Assembly (NCBI RefSeq): GCF_000384295.1
Contig: NZ_KB913037.1
Coordinates: forward strand, 5,762,822-5,826,821
From: Amycolatopsis balhimycina FH 1894
Lineage (GTDB): Bacteria > Actinomycetota > Actinomycetes > Mycobacteriales > Pseudonocardiaceae
Direction: 5' to 3'
DNA length: 64,000 bases
In this document: piece by piece, positions 33,650-44,500 of the stretch
Layout of the letters: each line of letters begins with the position of its first letter
How positions within the stretch are numbered: position 1 is the stretch's first letter
Translations under genes and position numbers: made by a program
The notes under the pieces: model-generated
Seen by the model: the letters and a program-made list of their open reading frames with translations, nothing else
The model's database searches: none
What the model was told of the DNA's origin: nothing

Positions 33650-33671
33650 GCTTGTGAACTATTTCACAAGC
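33650..33671. promoter_or_regulatory. Rex operator-like site 2
   Basis: GCTTGTGAACTATTTCACAAGC: perfect 9-bp arms around CTAT, containing the complete TTGTGAA-N4-TTCACAA core. Rex represses respiratory genes when NADH is low and leaves DNA at high NADH/NAD+. Confidence 0.92.
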
Positions 33672-33822
33672 ACCCTGTGTCTTCCCTCCGGGGACAGCCA
33701 CGGGCCGTAAGGAGACCCTGACCCTCGGCGGTGTGACCCAGGTCCCTTAGGGTGCCGACGAGGCCAAGCGGTTCCCACCCCAAGCACAACCGCATCGGCG
33801 CGGAAAGGATGGCGAAGACCCC

Positions 33823-34242
33823 GTGCTGACGTTGCTGACCCGAACCGACACGGTGCAGCTGGCGCAAGAGGCCCCGAGCCTGAAGCCCTACCTGCCCCTG
33901 GTCCTGTTGTTCGTGCTGGCGCTCGGTTTCGCCGTGCTGTCGGTCTTGCTCGGGCCGCTCGTCGGCCCCAGCCGGTACAACAAGGCCAAGCTCGAGGCCT
34001 ACGAGTGCGGCATCGAGCCGTCCCCGCAGCCGCTCGTCGGCGGCGGCCGGATGCCGGTCGCGTACTACATCACCGCGATGCTGTTCATCCTGTTCGACAT
34101 CGAGATGGTCTTCCTCTACCCGTTCGCCGTGCAGGCGGACGCGCTGGGCACGTTCGGCCTGGTGGAGATCCTGCTGTTCATCGCGACGGTCGGCTTCGCG
34201 TACGCCTACGTGTGGCGGCGCGGCGGCCTGGATTGGAACTAG
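33823..34242 (+). CDS. nuoA: NADH-quinone oxidoreductase subunit A
   Basis: 139 aa, GTG start, first gene of the complex I operon. Three transmembrane helices with [48 protein letters not shown], the highly conserved loop and second helix of NuoA. It forms part of the membrane arm at the quinone site junction with NuoH and NuoJ. GGAAAGGA upstream is about 13 nt away, a little far. nuoB follows after 4 nt. Confidence 0.95.
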   Translation: MLTLLTRTDTVQLAQEAPSLKPYLPLVLLFVLALGFAVLSVLLGPLVGPSRYNKAKLEAYECGIEPSPQPLVGGGRMPVAYYITAMLFILFDIEMVFLYPFAVQADALGTFGLVEILLFIATVGFAYAYVWRRGGLDWN

Positions 34243-34246
34243 ACCC

Positions 34247-34795
34247 ATGGGCCTCGAAGAGAAACTCCCCAACGGCATCCTGCTGGCCAGCCTCGAAGGT
34301 CTCGTCAACTGGTCGCGGAAGAACTCGATGTGGCCGGCCACCTTCGGGCTCGCCTGCTGCGCGATCGAGATGATGACCGTCGGCGGTTCCCGCTACGACA
34401 TCGCCCGCTTCGGCATGGAGCGCTTCAGCGCGACGCCGCGGCAGGCGGACCTGATGATCGTCGCCGGGCGCGTCACGCAGAAGATGGCCCCGGTCCTGCG
34501 CCAGATCTACGACCAGATGGCCGAGCCCAAGTGGGTTCTCGCGATGGGCGTCTGCGCCTCCTCCGGCGGCATGTTCAACAACTACGCCGTGGTCCAGGGC
34601 GTCGACCACATCGTGCCGGTCGACATGTACCTGCCCGGCTGCCCGCCGCGGCCGGAGATGCTGCTGGACGCGATCCTCAAGCTGCACGCCAAGATCCAGG
34701 ACGAGCCGATCAACGCCCGCCGCGCCGCGATCCGCGCCGCCAGCGGGGCGCGCACCGAGCTCGTCGCGTCGTCGATCAAGTACGCGAAGAAGTAG
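34247..34795 (+). CDS. nuoB: NADH-quinone oxidoreductase subunit B
   Basis: 182 aa. The N2 [4Fe-4S] ligands are visible: the tandem cysteines in [11 protein letters not shown], the Cys in [14 protein letters not shown] and the one in [16 protein letters not shown]. NuoB carries the last cluster in the chain and passes electrons to menaquinone at the NuoB/NuoD interface. Peripheral arm, cytoplasmic side. Followed by nuoC after 4 nt. Confidence 0.97.
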   Translation: MGLEEKLPNGILLASLEGLVNWSRKNSMWPATFGLACCAIEMMTVGGSRYDIARFGMERFSATPRQADLMIVAGRVTQKMAPVLRQIYDQMAEPKWVLAMGVCASSGGMFNNYAVVQGVDHIVPVDMYLPGCPPRPEMLLDAILKLHAKIQDEPINARRAAIRAASGARTELVASSIKYAKK

Positions 34796-34799
34796 AGCG

Positions 34800-35549
34800 A
34801 TGACTGAGAACCCCCAACCCGGCGAAGAGCAGTCGAGCGCCGAGCGTGCCGAAACCGGCCTGACGGCCCAGGGTCCGGGTGCGGCCGAACCGGTCGTCAC
34901 CGGCCGCGAGCGCCAGGGCATGTTCGGCGTCCACGGCACCGGTGACACCTCCGGCTACGGCGGCGTCCGGCTCCCGGCCTACAGCCCCGCGCCCGCCGAG
35001 CGCCCCTACGGCGGCTGGTTCGACCAGTTCGCCGACGAGTTCTACGCGGCACTGGCCGAGCGCAAGATCCCCGCCGAGGCGATCCTGCAGACGACGGTCG
35101 ACCGCGGCGAGATCACCTTCTACGTCGCCCGCGAGCACCTGCCCGCCATCGCGAAGACCCTGCGCGACGACGGCGGCCTCCGCTTCGAACTGCTGTCCTC
35201 GGTGTCCGGTGTGGACTACGGCGTCGACGTCCCGCAGCGGCTGCACGCGGTCTACCACTTCACGTCGCTGACCTACCGGCGCCGCATCCGCCTCGAAGTC
35301 ACCCTCGACATCGAGGACGCGCACGTGCCGTCGCTGGTCGAGACCTACCCGACCGCCGACTGGCAGGAGCGGGAAGCCTGGGACATGTTCGGGATCGTCT
35401 TCGACGGTCACCCGGCGCTGACCCGGATCCTGATGCCGGACGACTGGGACGGCCACCCCCAGCGCAAGGACTACCCGCTCGGCGGGATCCCGGTCGAATA
35501 CAAGGGCGCGGAGATCCCGCCGCCGGACCAGCGGAGGTCGTACTCGTGA
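34800..35549 (+). CDS. nuoC: NADH-quinone oxidoreductase subunit C
   Basis: 249 aa, ATG start. An N-terminal acidic, low-complexity extension of about 75 residues precedes the 30-kDa subunit domain with [19 protein letters not shown] and the signature [31 protein letters not shown], ending in [12 protein letters not shown]. Peripheral arm scaffold next to NuoD. Overlaps nuoD by 4 nt (GTGA). Confidence 0.96.
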   Translation: MTENPQPGEEQSSAERAETGLTAQGPGAAEPVVTGRERQGMFGVHGTGDTSGYGGVRLPAYSPAPAERPYGGWFDQFADEFYAALAERKIPAEAILQTTVDRGEITFYVAREHLPAIAKTLRDDGGLRFELLSSVSGVDYGVDVPQRLHAVYHFTSLTYRRRIRLEVTLDIEDAHVPSLVETYPTADWQEREAWDMFGIVFDGHPALTRILMPDDWDGHPQRKDYPLGGIPVEYKGAEIPPPDQRRSYS

Positions 35550-36877
35550 CCATCAACGAAGACACCACCGAAGTTCCCGAGGCGGACAGCCGCGACACGA
35601 CCGAAGGCCGCGTCTACAGCGTCTCCGGCGGCGACTGGGACGACGTCATCGCCGACGCGGCGCACGACGAGCGCATGGTCATCAACATGGGCCCGCAGCA
35701 CCCGTCGACGCACGGCGTGCTCCGGCTCGTGCTGGAGATGGAGGGCGAGACCGTCACGCAGCTGCGGTCGGTCATCGGCTACCTCCACACCGGCATCGAG
35801 AAGAACTGCGAGTACCGGACCTGGACCCAGGGCGTCACCTTCGTGACGCGCATGGACTACCTGGCCCCGCTCTCGACGGAGATGGCGTACTGCCTCGGCG
35901 TCGAGAAGCTGCTGCAGATCGAGGCCCCGCGCCGCGCGCAGCTGCTGCGCGTGATGCTGCTGGAGATCAACCGGATCGGCTCGCACCTGGTCTACATCGC
36001 CACCGGCGGCATGGAGCTCGGCGCCACCACCGCGATGACGCTCGGCTTCCGCGAGCGCGAAGAGGTGCTGCACCTGCTGGAGCACCTGACCGGCCTGCGG
36101 ATGAACCACGCGTTCATCCGCCCCGGCGGCCTCGCGCAGGACATGCCCGCCGACTACGTCGAGAAGGTCAGCGAATTCATCAAGACGATGAAGAAGCGCC
36201 TTCCGTTGTACGACAAGCTGTTCACCGGGCAGCCGATCTGGCGCAACCGGCTCAAGGGCGTCGGCTACCTGCCGGTCGACGCGTGCCTCGCGCTCGGCGT
36301 CACCGGCCCGGTGCTGCGGTCCGCGGGCCTGCCGTGGGACCTGCGCAAGACCGAGCCGTACTCCTGCTACGACGAATTCGACTTCGACGTCCCGGTCGAC
36401 AACGGTGCCGACTGCTGGTCGCGCTACCTGATCCGCGTCCACGAGATGCACGAGAGCCTCAAGATCATCGAGCAGTGCCTCGAGAAGCTCGAGCCGGGCC
36501 CGGTCATGGTCGAGGACAAGAAGGTCGCGTGGCCCGCGCAGCTGTCCATCGGCAGCGACGGCATGGGCAACTCCCTGGAACACGTCAAGAAGATCATGGG
36601 CCAGTCGATGGAGTCCCTGATCCACCACTTCAAGCTGGTCACCGAGGGCTTCAAGGTGCCGGCCGGGCAGGTCTACACCTCGGTCGAGTCGCCGCGCGGC
36701 GAGCTGGGCGTGCACCTGGTCTCCGACGGCGGCACCCGGCCGCTGCGGGTCCACGTGCGCGAACCGAGCTTCGTGAACCTGCAGTCGATGCCCGCCATGG
36801 CCGAGGGCGGCCTGGTCGCCGACGTGATCGCCGCCATCGCCTCGATCGACCCCGTCATGGGGGGAGTGGACCGATGA
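35546..36877 (+). CDS. nuoD: NADH-quinone oxidoreductase subunit D
   Basis: 443 aa, GTG start overlapping nuoC. 49-kDa subunit with [21 protein letters not shown] (quinone-site loop with the conserved His), [18 protein letters not shown] and [17 protein letters not shown]. It forms the quinone-binding pocket with NuoB and NuoH. Overlaps nuoE by 4 nt (ATGA). Confidence 0.97.
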   Translation: MTINEDTTEVPEADSRDTTEGRVYSVSGGDWDDVIADAAHDERMVINMGPQHPSTHGVLRLVLEMEGETVTQLRSVIGYLHTGIEKNCEYRTWTQGVTFVTRMDYLAPLSTEMAYCLGVEKLLQIEAPRRAQLLRVMLLEINRIGSHLVYIATGGMELGATTAMTLGFREREEVLHLLEHLTGLRMNHAFIRPGGLAQDMPADYVEKVSEFIKTMKKRLPLYDKLFTGQPIWRNRLKGVGYLPVDACLALGVTGPVLRSAGLPWDLRKTEPYSCYDEFDFDVPVDNGADCWSRYLIRVHEMHESLKIIEQCLEKLEPGPVMVEDKKVAWPAQLSIGSDGMGNSLEHVKKIMGQSMESLIHHFKLVTEGFKVPAGQVYTSVESPRGELGVHLVSDGGTRPLRVHVREPSFVNLQSMPAMAEGGLVADVIAAIASIDPVMGGVDR

Positions 36878-37731
36878 CCACAGCAGTTCCCGAGCCGGGC
36901 CCGAACTACTCCGCGGCGACGCACGCCGCGGCCGGACCCGACACCGACGTCGTCGCCATCGCGCCGGACCCCAATGTGGCCGTCGGCATCATCACCGAGA
37001 CGCCCCTCGAGGACATCTTCGACGCGGACATCCACGCGAAGGCGCAGGACCTGATCGCGCGCTACCCGATGTCCCGCTCGGCGCTGCTGCCGCTGCTGCA
37101 CCTCGTGCAGTCGGTGCAGGGGTACGTCAGCCAGGAGGGCATCGCGTTCTGCGCGCGGCAGCTCGACCTGTCCGACGCCGAGGTCAGCGCGGTCGCGACG
37201 TTCTACACGATGTACAAGCGGCGTCCGTGCGGCGAGCACCTCGTGAGCGTCTGCACCAACACGCTGTGCGCGGCCATGGGCGGCGACGCGATCTACAAGA
37301 AGCTCCAAACGCACCTCGGTTCCGAAGAAAACCCGCTGGGGCACAACGAGACCGCGGGCACGCCGAACGAGCCGGGCTCGATCACCCTCGAGCACGCCGA
37401 GTGCCTCGCGGCCTGCGACCTCGCGCCGGTCATCCAGGTCAACTACGAGTACTTCGACAACCAGACCGAGGAGAAGGCCGTCGCGCTGGTCGACGCGCTG
37501 CAGGCGGGCAAGAAGCCGGCCCCGACGCGCGGTGCCCCGCTGACCAGCTTCAAGGGCGCCGAGCTGCAGCTCGCCGGGTTCTTCCCGGAGGACGAGCGGA
37601 CCTACCGCAAGGACGTCGACGGCCCGTCGCAGGCCGTCGAGACGCTGCGGGGCGCGAAGCTCGCGCAGGACCGCGGCTGGGTCGCGCCCGTCGCGCAAGA
37701 CGTCCCGCTTCCCGAAGTGGAGAAGAAGTAA
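36874..37731 (+). CDS. nuoE: NADH-quinone oxidoreductase subunit E
   Basis: 285 aa, longer than the usual ~165-240 owing to an N-terminal ~45-residue extension and a C-terminal extension of about 70 residues ([20 protein letters not shown] onward). Thioredoxin-like 24-kDa subunit with the [2Fe-2S] ligands in [13 protein letters not shown] (C-x4-C) and [12 protein letters not shown] (C-x3-C). It sits beside NuoF at the NADH end. Overlaps nuoF by 1 nt (TAATG). Confidence 0.96.
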   Translation: MTTAVPEPGPNYSAATHAAAGPDTDVVAIAPDPNVAVGIITETPLEDIFDADIHAKAQDLIARYPMSRSALLPLLHLVQSVQGYVSQEGIAFCARQLDLSDAEVSAVATFYTMYKRRPCGEHLVSVCTNTLCAAMGGDAIYKKLQTHLGSEENPLGHNETAGTPNEPGSITLEHAECLAACDLAPVIQVNYEYFDNQTEEKAVALVDALQAGKKPAPTRGAPLTSFKGAELQLAGFFPEDERTYRKDVDGPSQAVETLRGAKLAQDRGWVAPVAQDVPLPEVEKK

Positions 37732-39011
37732 TGGCCGATCCCATTACCCCGGTCCTCACGAAGCGCTGGCTGTCCCCGAACTCCTGGCAGATCGGGACGT
37801 ACGAGGCACTCGAGGGCTACACCGCCGTCCGCAAGGCCCTCGCCGGGACGCCGGAGCAGCTCGTCCAGCTGGTCAAGGACTCCGGTCTGCGCGGCCGCGG
37901 CGGCGCGGGCTTCCCGGCCGGCATCAAGTGGTCGTTCATGCCGCCGAACTTCGACAAGCCGCACTACCTGGTCATCAACGCCGACGAGGGCGAACCGGGG
38001 ACCTGCAAGGACATCCCGCTGATGATGGCGGACCCGCACTCGCTCATCGAGGGCTGCATCATCGCCTCGTACGCGATGCGGTCCAACCACTGCTTCATCT
38101 ACGTCCGCGGCGAGGCGCTGCACTGCATCCGCCGCCTCAACGCGGCCGTGCGCGAAGCCGAAGCGGCGGGCTACCTGGGCGAGAACATCCTCGGCTCCGG
38201 CTTCGACCTCAAGATCACCGTCCACGCGGGAGCGGGTGCGTACATCTGCGGCGAAGAGACGGCGCTGCTCGACTCGCTGGAAGGCCGTCGTGGCCAGCCG
38301 CGGCTCAAGCCGCCGTTCCCGGCCGCCGCGGGTCTCTACGCCGCGCCGACCACGGTCAACAACGTCGAGACCATCGCGAGCGCGCCGTTCATCGTCAACG
38401 GCGGCTCCAGCTGGTTCCGCGAGATGGGCCGCGAAAAGTCGCCCGGTCCGAAGATCTACTCGATCTCCGGCCACGTCGAGAAGCCCGGCCAGTACGAGTG
38501 CCCGCTCGGCACGACGCTGCGTGAGCTGCTGGACATGGCGGGCGGCATGAAGGACGGCATCCCGCTCAAGTTCTGGACCCCGGGCGGCTCGTCCACCCCG
38601 ATGTTCACCGCGGAGCACCTCGACGTTCCCCTGGACTTCGAGGGCGCGGCGGAAGCTGGGTCGATGCTCGGCACGACCGCGGTCCAGGTCTTCAACGAGA
38701 CCGTGTCCGTGCCGTGGGCCGTGATGAAGTGGACGCAGTTCTACGAGCACGAGTCCTGCGGTAAGTGCACGCCGTGCCGCGAAGGCACGTACTGGCTGGC
38801 GCAGATCCTCGAGCGGATGGTCGAGGGCCACGGCACCGAGGAGGACATCGACACCCTCCTCGACGTCTGCGACAACATCCTCGGCCGGTCCTTCTGCGCC
38901 CTCGGTGACGGCGCGGTGTCGCCGATCACCAGCGGCATCAAGTACTTCCGCGACGAATTCCTCGCTCTGTGTGAGAGCAACAAGCGCGAACTGGTGGGAG
39001 CGCAGGCATGA
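37731..39011 (+). CDS. nuoF: NADH-quinone oxidoreductase subunit F
   Basis: 426 aa. FMN/NADH-binding 51-kDa subunit: [62 protein letters not shown], and the N3 [4Fe-4S] ligands in [16 protein letters not shown]. It takes electrons from NADH to FMN at the tip of the peripheral arm. Overlaps nuoG by 4 nt (ATGA). Confidence 0.97.
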   Translation: MADPITPVLTKRWLSPNSWQIGTYEALEGYTAVRKALAGTPEQLVQLVKDSGLRGRGGAGFPAGIKWSFMPPNFDKPHYLVINADEGEPGTCKDIPLMMADPHSLIEGCIIASYAMRSNHCFIYVRGEALHCIRRLNAAVREAEAAGYLGENILGSGFDLKITVHAGAGAYICGEETALLDSLEGRRGQPRLKPPFPAAAGLYAAPTTVNNVETIASAPFIVNGGSSWFREMGREKSPGPKIYSISGHVEKPGQYECPLGTTLRELLDMAGGMKDGIPLKFWTPGGSSTPMFTAEHLDVPLDFEGAAEAGSMLGTTAVQVFNETVSVPWAVMKWTQFYEHESCGKCTPCREGTYWLAQILERMVEGHGTEEDIDTLLDVCDNILGRSFCALGDGAVSPITSGIKYFRDEFLALCESNKRELVGAQA

Positions 39012-41479
39012 CGATCGCCCCCGACAAGCCCGAGACCAAAGAGACGCCGGTCCCTGAAGGCCACGTCAAGCTGGTCATCGACGGCGAAGAGGTCATCGCC
39101 CCCAAGGGCGAGCTCCTCATCCGCACGGCCGAACGCCTCGGCACGGTCATCCCGCGGTTCTGCGACCACCCGCTCCTCTCCCCGGCGGGCGCCTGCCGCC
39201 AGTGCCTGGTCGAGGTCGAGATGGGCGGCCGGCCGATGCCGAAGCCGCAGGCGTCCTGCACGATGACCGTCGCCGACGGCATGGTCGTCAAGACGCAGCT
39301 GACGTCGCCGGTCGCGGACAAGGCCCAGCAGGGTGTGATGGAGCTGCTGCTCATCAACCACCCGCTGGACTGCCCGATCTGCGACAAGGGTGGTGAGTGC
39401 CCGCTGCAGAACCAGGCGCTGGCCCACGGCCGCACCGAATCCCGGTTCGTCGACACCAAGCGGACGTTCCCGAAGCCGCTGCCGATCTCGACGCAGGTGC
39501 TGCTGGACCGCGAACGCTGTGTGCTCTGCCAGCGCTGCACCCGGTTCTCCAGCGAGATCGCCGGCGACCCGTTCATCGAGCTCCTCGAACGCGGCGCCCA
39601 CCAGCAGATCGGCACCGCGGAGACGGCGGACGTGCTCGACATGGCGTCGCGGACGACGTCCGGCCAGCCGTTCCAGTCCTACTTCTCGGGCAACGTCATC
39701 CAGATCTGCCCGGTCGGCGCGCTCACCAGCGCCGCCTACCGCTTCCGTTCCCGCCCGTTCGACCTGGTGTCCTCGCCGAGCGTCTGCGAGCACTGCTCGT
39801 CCGGCTGCGCCGAGCGCACCGACTTCCGGCGCGGCAAGGTCCAGCGCAAGCTGGCCGGTGACGACCCCGAGGTCAACGAAGAGTGGATCTGCGACAAGGG
39901 CCGGTTCGCGTTCCGCTACACCGGTGCCGAGGACCGCATCCGCCGTCCGCTGGTCCGCAACCGCGAGACCGGTGAGCTGGAAGAAGCGTCCTGGACCGAC
40001 GCGCTGCGCGCCGCGGCGGCCGGGCTGGTCGAAGCCCGATCGAACGGTGGCGTCGGCGTCCTGACCGGTGGTCGGCTGACCGTCGAGGACGCCTACGCGT
40101 ACTCGAAGTTCGCCCGCGTCGCCCTGCGGACCAACGACGTCGACTTCCGCGCCCGCCCGCACTCGGCCGAGGAACTCGCGTTCCTCACCTCGCACGTCGT
40201 GAGCGTGACGCCGGAGTCCGGCGTCACCTTCGGCGAGATCGAGCGGGCCCGGACGGTCCTGTGCGTGGCGTTCGAGCCCGAGGACGAGGCGCCGATCGTG
40301 TTCCTGCGGCTGCGCAAGGCGGCCCGCCGGAACAAGACCCGCGTCGTCCACTTGGGACAGTGGACGACGTCGTCGGTGCGCAAGACGTTCGGCGAGCTGC
40401 TCGCCTGCGTCCCCGGCCAGGAGGCCGCGGCCGTCGAGGGCATCGCCAAGCACGCGCCGGACCTCGACGAAGCCCTGAGCGGCGAAGGCGCCGTGGTCCT
40501 GGTCGGCGAGCGCGCCGCCGCGATCCCGGGCCTCTTCTCGGCCCTGCACGACCTGGTGGAGCGCACCGGCGTCCGGCTCGCGTGGATCCCGCGCCGCGCC
40601 GGCGACCGGGGCGCCCTCGAGACCGGCTGCGTGCCGTCGCTGCTGCCCGGCGGCCGCCGGGTCGGCGACGACGCCGCCCGCGTCGCCGTCGAGAACGCCT
40701 GGGGCGTCCCGATCCCGGCCACCCCGGGCCGCGACACGACCGACATCCTGCTGGCCGCCTCGGCTCGCGAGCTGGGTGGCCTGGTCGTCGGCGGTGTCGA
40801 CCCGTTCGACCTGCCGGACCCGGACCTCGCGCTGCGCGCGCTGGACAGCGCCGGGTTCGTGGTCAGCCTCGAACTGCGGCACAGCGCGGTGACCGGACGC
40901 GCGGACGTCGTCCTCCCGGTGGCCGCGTCGGACGAGAAGGCGGGCAGCTACCTCAACTGGGAGGGCCGCACCCGCCCGTTCGACGTCACCCTCGAAGGCA
41001 CCGGCGCCCTGCCGGACTGCCGGGTGCTCGACACCCTCGCCGTCGAGATGGACGCGGACCTGTTCACGCAGACGCCGGCCGCCGCGCGCGGCGACTTCGA
41101 GAAGCTGGGCGTGGCTTCGGCGCTGCGCTGGAGCCACGTTGCCGCCGAGGTCGCGCCGCCCGCCACGCCGGGTGCCGGCCAGGCAATCCTGTCGACCTGG
41201 CGCCAGCTGATCGACAACGGGTCGCTGCAGGACGGCGAACCGCACCTGAAGGGCACCCAGCGCACGCCGGTCGCGCGGTTGTCCGCGAAGACCGCCGAAG
41301 GACTGGGCACCACCGTGCGGGTCAGCACCGAACGCGGTGCGATCACGCTGCCGGTGGAGATCGCCGACCTGCCCGACGGCGTCGTCTGGCTGCCGGGCAA
41401 CTCCGACGGCTCCGCCGTGGCCAAGACGCTCGGCGCCGGACACGGCGCCGTGGTGAACCTCGCTGGAGGTGGGCAATGA
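39008..41479 (+). CDS. nuoG: NADH-quinone oxidoreductase subunit G
   Basis: 823 aa. Ferredoxin-like N-terminal domain with [2Fe-2S] ligands in [21 protein letters not shown], then [20 protein letters not shown] and [11 protein letters not shown] for the N4/N5 clusters. A further CEHCSSGC with a distant Cys in [10 protein letters not shown] is the CxxCxxxC...C motif of the extra N7 cluster. A molybdopterin-oxidoreductase-like C-terminal domain follows. It is the electron wire from NuoF toward NuoI. Overlaps nuoH by 4 nt. Confidence 0.96.
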   Translation: MTIAPDKPETKETPVPEGHVKLVIDGEEVIAPKGELLIRTAERLGTVIPRFCDHPLLSPAGACRQCLVEVEMGGRPMPKPQASCTMTVADGMVVKTQLTSPVADKAQQGVMELLLINHPLDCPICDKGGECPLQNQALAHGRTESRFVDTKRTFPKPLPISTQVLLDRERCVLCQRCTRFSSEIAGDPFIELLERGAHQQIGTAETADVLDMASRTTSGQPFQSYFSGNVIQICPVGALTSAAYRFRSRPFDLVSSPSVCEHCSSGCAERTDFRRGKVQRKLAGDDPEVNEEWICDKGRFAFRYTGAEDRIRRPLVRNRETGELEEASWTDALRAAAAGLVEARSNGGVGVLTGGRLTVEDAYAYSKFARVALRTNDVDFRARPHSAEELAFLTSHVVSVTPESGVTFGEIERARTVLCVAFEPEDEAPIVFLRLRKAARRNKTRVVHLGQWTTSSVRKTFGELLACVPGQEAAAVEGIAKHAPDLDEALSGEGAVVLVGERAAAIPGLFSALHDLVERTGVRLAWIPRRAGDRGALETGCVPSLLPGGRRVGDDAARVAVENAWGVPIPATPGRDTTDILLAASARELGGLVVGGVDPFDLPDPDLALRALDSAGFVVSLELRHSAVTGRADVVLPVAASDEKAGSYLNWEGRTRPFDVTLEGTGALPDCRVLDTLAVEMDADLFTQTPAAARGDFEKLGVASALRWSHVAAEVAPPATPGAGQAILSTWRQLIDNGSLQDGEPHLKGTQRTPVARLSAKTAEGLGTTVRVSTERGAITLPVEIADLPDGVVWLPGNSDGSAVAKTLGAGHGAVVNLAGGGQ

Positions 41480-42825
41480 CCCCGCTGCTGACCGAAACCG
41501 TCGTGGGCAGCGTCCCGGACGCGGCGACGCGGGCGGCGCTGCTCGCCGACGACCCGTTGTGGCTGATCCTGCTCAAGTGCGTGGTCATCCTGCTGATCGG
41601 GCCGATCCTGACGATCTTCCTGATCGTCTGGGAGCGCAAGGCGGTCGGCCGGATGCAGAACCGGCCCGGCCCCAACCGGGTCGGCCCCGGCGGTTACCTG
41701 CAGTCCCTGGCGGACGCGATCAAGCTGCCGTTCAAGGAACAGATCATCCCGGACACCGCCGACCGCAAGGTGTACTTCCTCGCCCCGGTCGTCTGCGTGG
41801 TGCCCTCGCTGATCGCGCTGTCGGCCATCCCGTTCGGGCCGGTCGTGTCGATCTTCGGCGAGCGCACCGTGCTGCAGCTGCTCGACCTGCCGGTCAGCGC
41901 GCTGGTGATCCTGGCCTGCTCCTCGATCGGCGTCTACGGCATCGTGCTCGCCGGCTGGTCGTCCGGCTCGCCGTACCCGCTGCTCGGCGGCATGCGCAGC
42001 GCGGCGCAGGTGATCTCCTACGAGATCGCGATGGGCCTGTCGATCGTCGCGGTGATCCTGCAGGCCGGGTCGCTGAACCTGGCCGACATCGTCGGCGCGC
42101 AGCACAAGGCGTGGTTCCTCTACCTGGTCCCCAGCTTCGTGATCTACCTGATCTCGATGGTCGGCGAGACCAACCGCGCCCCGTTCGACCTCCCCGAGGC
42201 CGAGTCGGAGCTGGTCGGCGGCTTCCACACCGAGTACAGCTCGATGAAGTTCGCGATGTTCTTCCTCGCCGAGTACGTCAACATGGTGATCGTCTCGGCG
42301 TTCGCGACGACGTTGTTCCTCGGCGGCTGGATGGCCCCGTGGCCGCTGTCGCTGATCGGGAACAACGTGCTCAACACCGGCTGGTGGCCGGTGCTGTGGT
42401 TCTTCGCGAAGATGTTCGTCCTGCTGTTCGGGTTCATCTGGCTGCGCGGCACGCTGCCCCGCCTGCGCTACGACCAGTTCATGCGGCTGGGCTGGAAGGT
42501 CCTGGTCCCGCTGAACCTGGTGTGGATCGTCATGGTGACCTTCGCGAAGGTCATCACCTGGAACACCACGACCATCATCATCGCCGCGGTCGCGATCTTC
42601 ATCGTCGTCGCGCTGTTCTTCTACGTTCGCGCCGCGGGCCGCGAAGAGGAGAGCGAAAGCATCCCGGTGACCGGTGGCGGCTTCCCGGTTCCGCCGCTGG
42701 ACCTCAAGGTCCCGCAGACCACCCCGCGTCAGAAGGCTTTGGCCAAGGCCGAGGCGAAGGCGGCCCGCCGCAAGCCGGCGGCCGTCGGTACCGCAAAGGA
42801 AGGAGCACAAGATGGGGTTTCTTGA
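41476..42825 (+). CDS. nuoH: NADH-quinone oxidoreductase subunit H
   Basis: 449 aa with about eight or nine helices. Conserved quinone-chamber motifs [31 protein letters not shown] and [28 protein letters not shown] are present. A charged C-terminal extension of about 65 residues ([20 protein letters not shown] ... [16 protein letters not shown]) goes beyond the usual end. It links the quinone site to the membrane arm. Overlaps nuoI by 14 nt. Confidence 0.96.
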   Translation: MTPLLTETVVGSVPDAATRAALLADDPLWLILLKCVVILLIGPILTIFLIVWERKAVGRMQNRPGPNRVGPGGYLQSLADAIKLPFKEQIIPDTADRKVYFLAPVVCVVPSLIALSAIPFGPVVSIFGERTVLQLLDLPVSALVILACSSIGVYGIVLAGWSSGSPYPLLGGMRSAAQVISYEIAMGLSIVAVILQAGSLNLADIVGAQHKAWFLYLVPSFVIYLISMVGETNRAPFDLPEAESELVGGFHTEYSSMKFAMFFLAEYVNMVIVSAFATTLFLGGWMAPWPLSLIGNNVLNTGWWPVLWFFAKMFVLLFGFIWLRGTLPRLRYDQFMRLGWKVLVPLNLVWIVMVTFAKVITWNTTTIIIAAVAIFIVVALFFYVRAAGREEESESIPVTGGGFPVPPLDLKVPQTTPRQKALAKAEAKAARRKPAAVGTAKEGAQDGVS

Positions 42826-43336
42826 TCCCGTCAAGGGCTTCGGCGTCACCTTCGGGATGATGTTCAAGAAGGTCGCCACCGAGGAGTACCCGGAGGCCGG
42901 CGCGCCGGCCGCGCCGCGGTACCACGGCAGGCACCAGCTGAACCGCCACCCCGACGGCCTCGAGAAGTGCGTCGGCTGCGAGCTGTGCGCGTGGGCGTGC
43001 CCGGCGGACGCGATCTTCGTCGAGGGCGGTGACAACACCGAGGAAGCCCGGTTCTCGCCGGGTGAGCGGTACGGCGCGGACTACCAGATCAACTACCTGC
43101 GCTGCATCGGCTGCGGCCTCTGCGTCGAGGCGTGCCCGACCCGGTCGCTGACGATGATCAACTTCTACGAGCTGGCCGACGACGACCGCCAGCGGCTGAT
43201 CTACACGAAGGAAGACCTGCTCGCCCCGCTGCTGCCCGGCATGGAGCAGCCGCCGCACCCGATGCGGCTCGGCGAGAACGAGCAGGACTACTACGTGAAC
43301 GGCCCCGAACTGGCACGCGGGGAGGGCGTCAAGTGA
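42812..43336 (+). CDS. nuoI: NADH-quinone oxidoreductase subunit I
   Basis: 174 aa; the ATG at 42812 inside the end of nuoH is supported by GGAAGGAG at good spacing. Two [4Fe-4S] motifs: [18 protein letters not shown] and [19 protein letters not shown] (N6a and N6b). It passes electrons from NuoG to NuoB. Overlaps nuoJ by 4 nt (GTGA). Confidence 0.97.
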   Translation: MGFLDPVKGFGVTFGMMFKKVATEEYPEAGAPAAPRYHGRHQLNRHPDGLEKCVGCELCAWACPADAIFVEGGDNTEEARFSPGERYGADYQINYLRCIGCGLCVEACPTRSLTMINFYELADDDRQRLIYTKEDLLAPLLPGMEQPPHPMRLGENEQDYYVNGPELARGEGVK

Positions 43337-44193
43337 TCGCCGCACTTCTCGCCCAGGCGCCGAACGCGTCCGCGGGCGTCTCGACCGGCGAGGCCATCGC
43401 GTTCTGGGTTCTCGGCCCGGTCTCGCTGCTCGGCGCGCTAGGGATGATCTTCTCCCGCAACGCCGTGCACTCGGCGCTGTGGCTGGTGCTGACCATGCTG
43501 AGCCTGGGCGCGCTGTACATGATCCAGTCGGCGCCGTTCCTGGGCTTCACGCAGATCATCGTCTACACCGGCGCGATCATGATGCTGTTCCTGTTCGTGC
43601 TGATGCTGGTCGGCCGGGAGAGCTCGGACTCGGTTGTCGAAGTCCTCCGTGGACAGCGGCTGGCCGCGACCGTGCTCGGCATCGGCCTGGCCGCGCTGCT
43701 GGCCACCGGCATCTACCGGGCGCTGGAGAACGTCACCCCGGCCATCCCGCTCGACTCGGCCACGCCGGCGGGCGGCGGGCCGAAGGGCCTGGGCCGGCTG
43801 ATCTTCACCGACTACCTGTTCCCGTTCGAGCTGACGTCGGCGCTGCTCATCACCGCCGCGATCGGCTCGATGGTGCTGGCCTTCACCGACCGGCACGGCA
43901 AGGGCGGCAAGCTCTCGCAGCGGGAACTGGTCCTGCTGCGCTTCCGCGGTGAGCACGACCGGCCGTCGCCGCTGCCCGGCCCGGGTGTCTTCGCCACCGC
44001 CAACTCGGTGGCGACGCCGGCCCTGCTGCCGGACGGCTCGGTCGCGCCGGAGTCGCTGTCGGCGATCATCGAGTCCACCTCGGCGATCGAGCTGGCGAAG
44101 GAACGCAAGCTCGTCAAGGACGAGGGCCCGCACCCGGACGCGCACGCGCTGGTCGGCTCCGACTCTTCGGAACCCGAGGGGGAGAAGGCATGA
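43333..44193 (+). CDS. nuoJ: NADH-quinone oxidoreductase subunit J
   Basis: 286 aa, GTG start. Five helices, with [51 protein letters not shown], the NuoJ signature including the pi-bulge helix. The C-terminal ~110 residues are a hydrophilic extension ([20 protein letters not shown] to [10 protein letters not shown]) that is not part of the core subunit and is typical in length of actinobacterial NuoJ. Overlaps nuoK by 4 nt. Confidence 0.95.
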   Translation: MIAALLAQAPNASAGVSTGEAIAFWVLGPVSLLGALGMIFSRNAVHSALWLVLTMLSLGALYMIQSAPFLGFTQIIVYTGAIMMLFLFVLMLVGRESSDSVVEVLRGQRLAATVLGIGLAALLATGIYRALENVTPAIPLDSATPAGGGPKGLGRLIFTDYLFPFELTSALLITAAIGSMVLAFTDRHGKGGKLSQRELVLLRFRGEHDRPSPLPGPGVFATANSVATPALLPDGSVAPESLSAIIESTSAIELAKERKLVKDEGPHPDAHALVGSDSSEPEGEKA

Positions 44194-44489
44194 CCCCGAC
44201 GTACTACCTGCTGCTGTCGGCGCTGTTGTTCTCGCTCGGCGCGGTCGGCGTGCTGGTGCGGCGCAACGCGATCGTCGTGTTCATGTGCATCGAGCTGATG
44301 CTCAACGCCGTGAACCTGACGCTGGTCACCTTCGCCCGGATCAACGGCGGGCTCGACGGCCAGATCATGGCGTTCTTCGTCATGGTCGTCGCGGCCGCCG
44401 AGGTCGTGGTCGGCCTGGCGATCATCATGGCCATCTTCCGCACCCGGCGCTCGGCCTCGGTCGACGACACCAACCTGCTGAAGTACTAG
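44190..44489 (+). CDS. nuoK: NADH-quinone oxidoreductase subunit K
   Basis: 99 aa, three helices with the buried glutamates of the proton path in [17 protein letters not shown] and [18 protein letters not shown]. MrpC-like antiporter-type subunit. nuoL starts 11 nt after the stop, preceded by AGGAGA. Confidence 0.96.
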   Translation: MTPTYYLLLSALLFSLGAVGVLVRRNAIVVFMCIELMLNAVNLTLVTFARINGGLDGQIMAFFVMVVAAAEVVVGLAIIMAIFRTRRSASVDDTNLLKY

Positions 44490-44500
44490 GAGACCCCCGA

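Noticed and set aside
33809..33822. Riboswitch in the ~200-nt nuo leader
   Set aside because: Apart from the Rex-like palindromes no conserved riboswitch core was recognised by eye.
33809..33829. Six-residue frame MAKTPC overlapping the nuoA start
   Set aside because: An ATG follows AAGG, but such tiny frames arise easily by chance and nothing else supports it.
38741..41476. A 911-codon antisense frame over nuoF/nuoG
   Set aside because: Overlaps well-supported nuo genes in a shadow frame; composition is typical of a GC-driven shadow.
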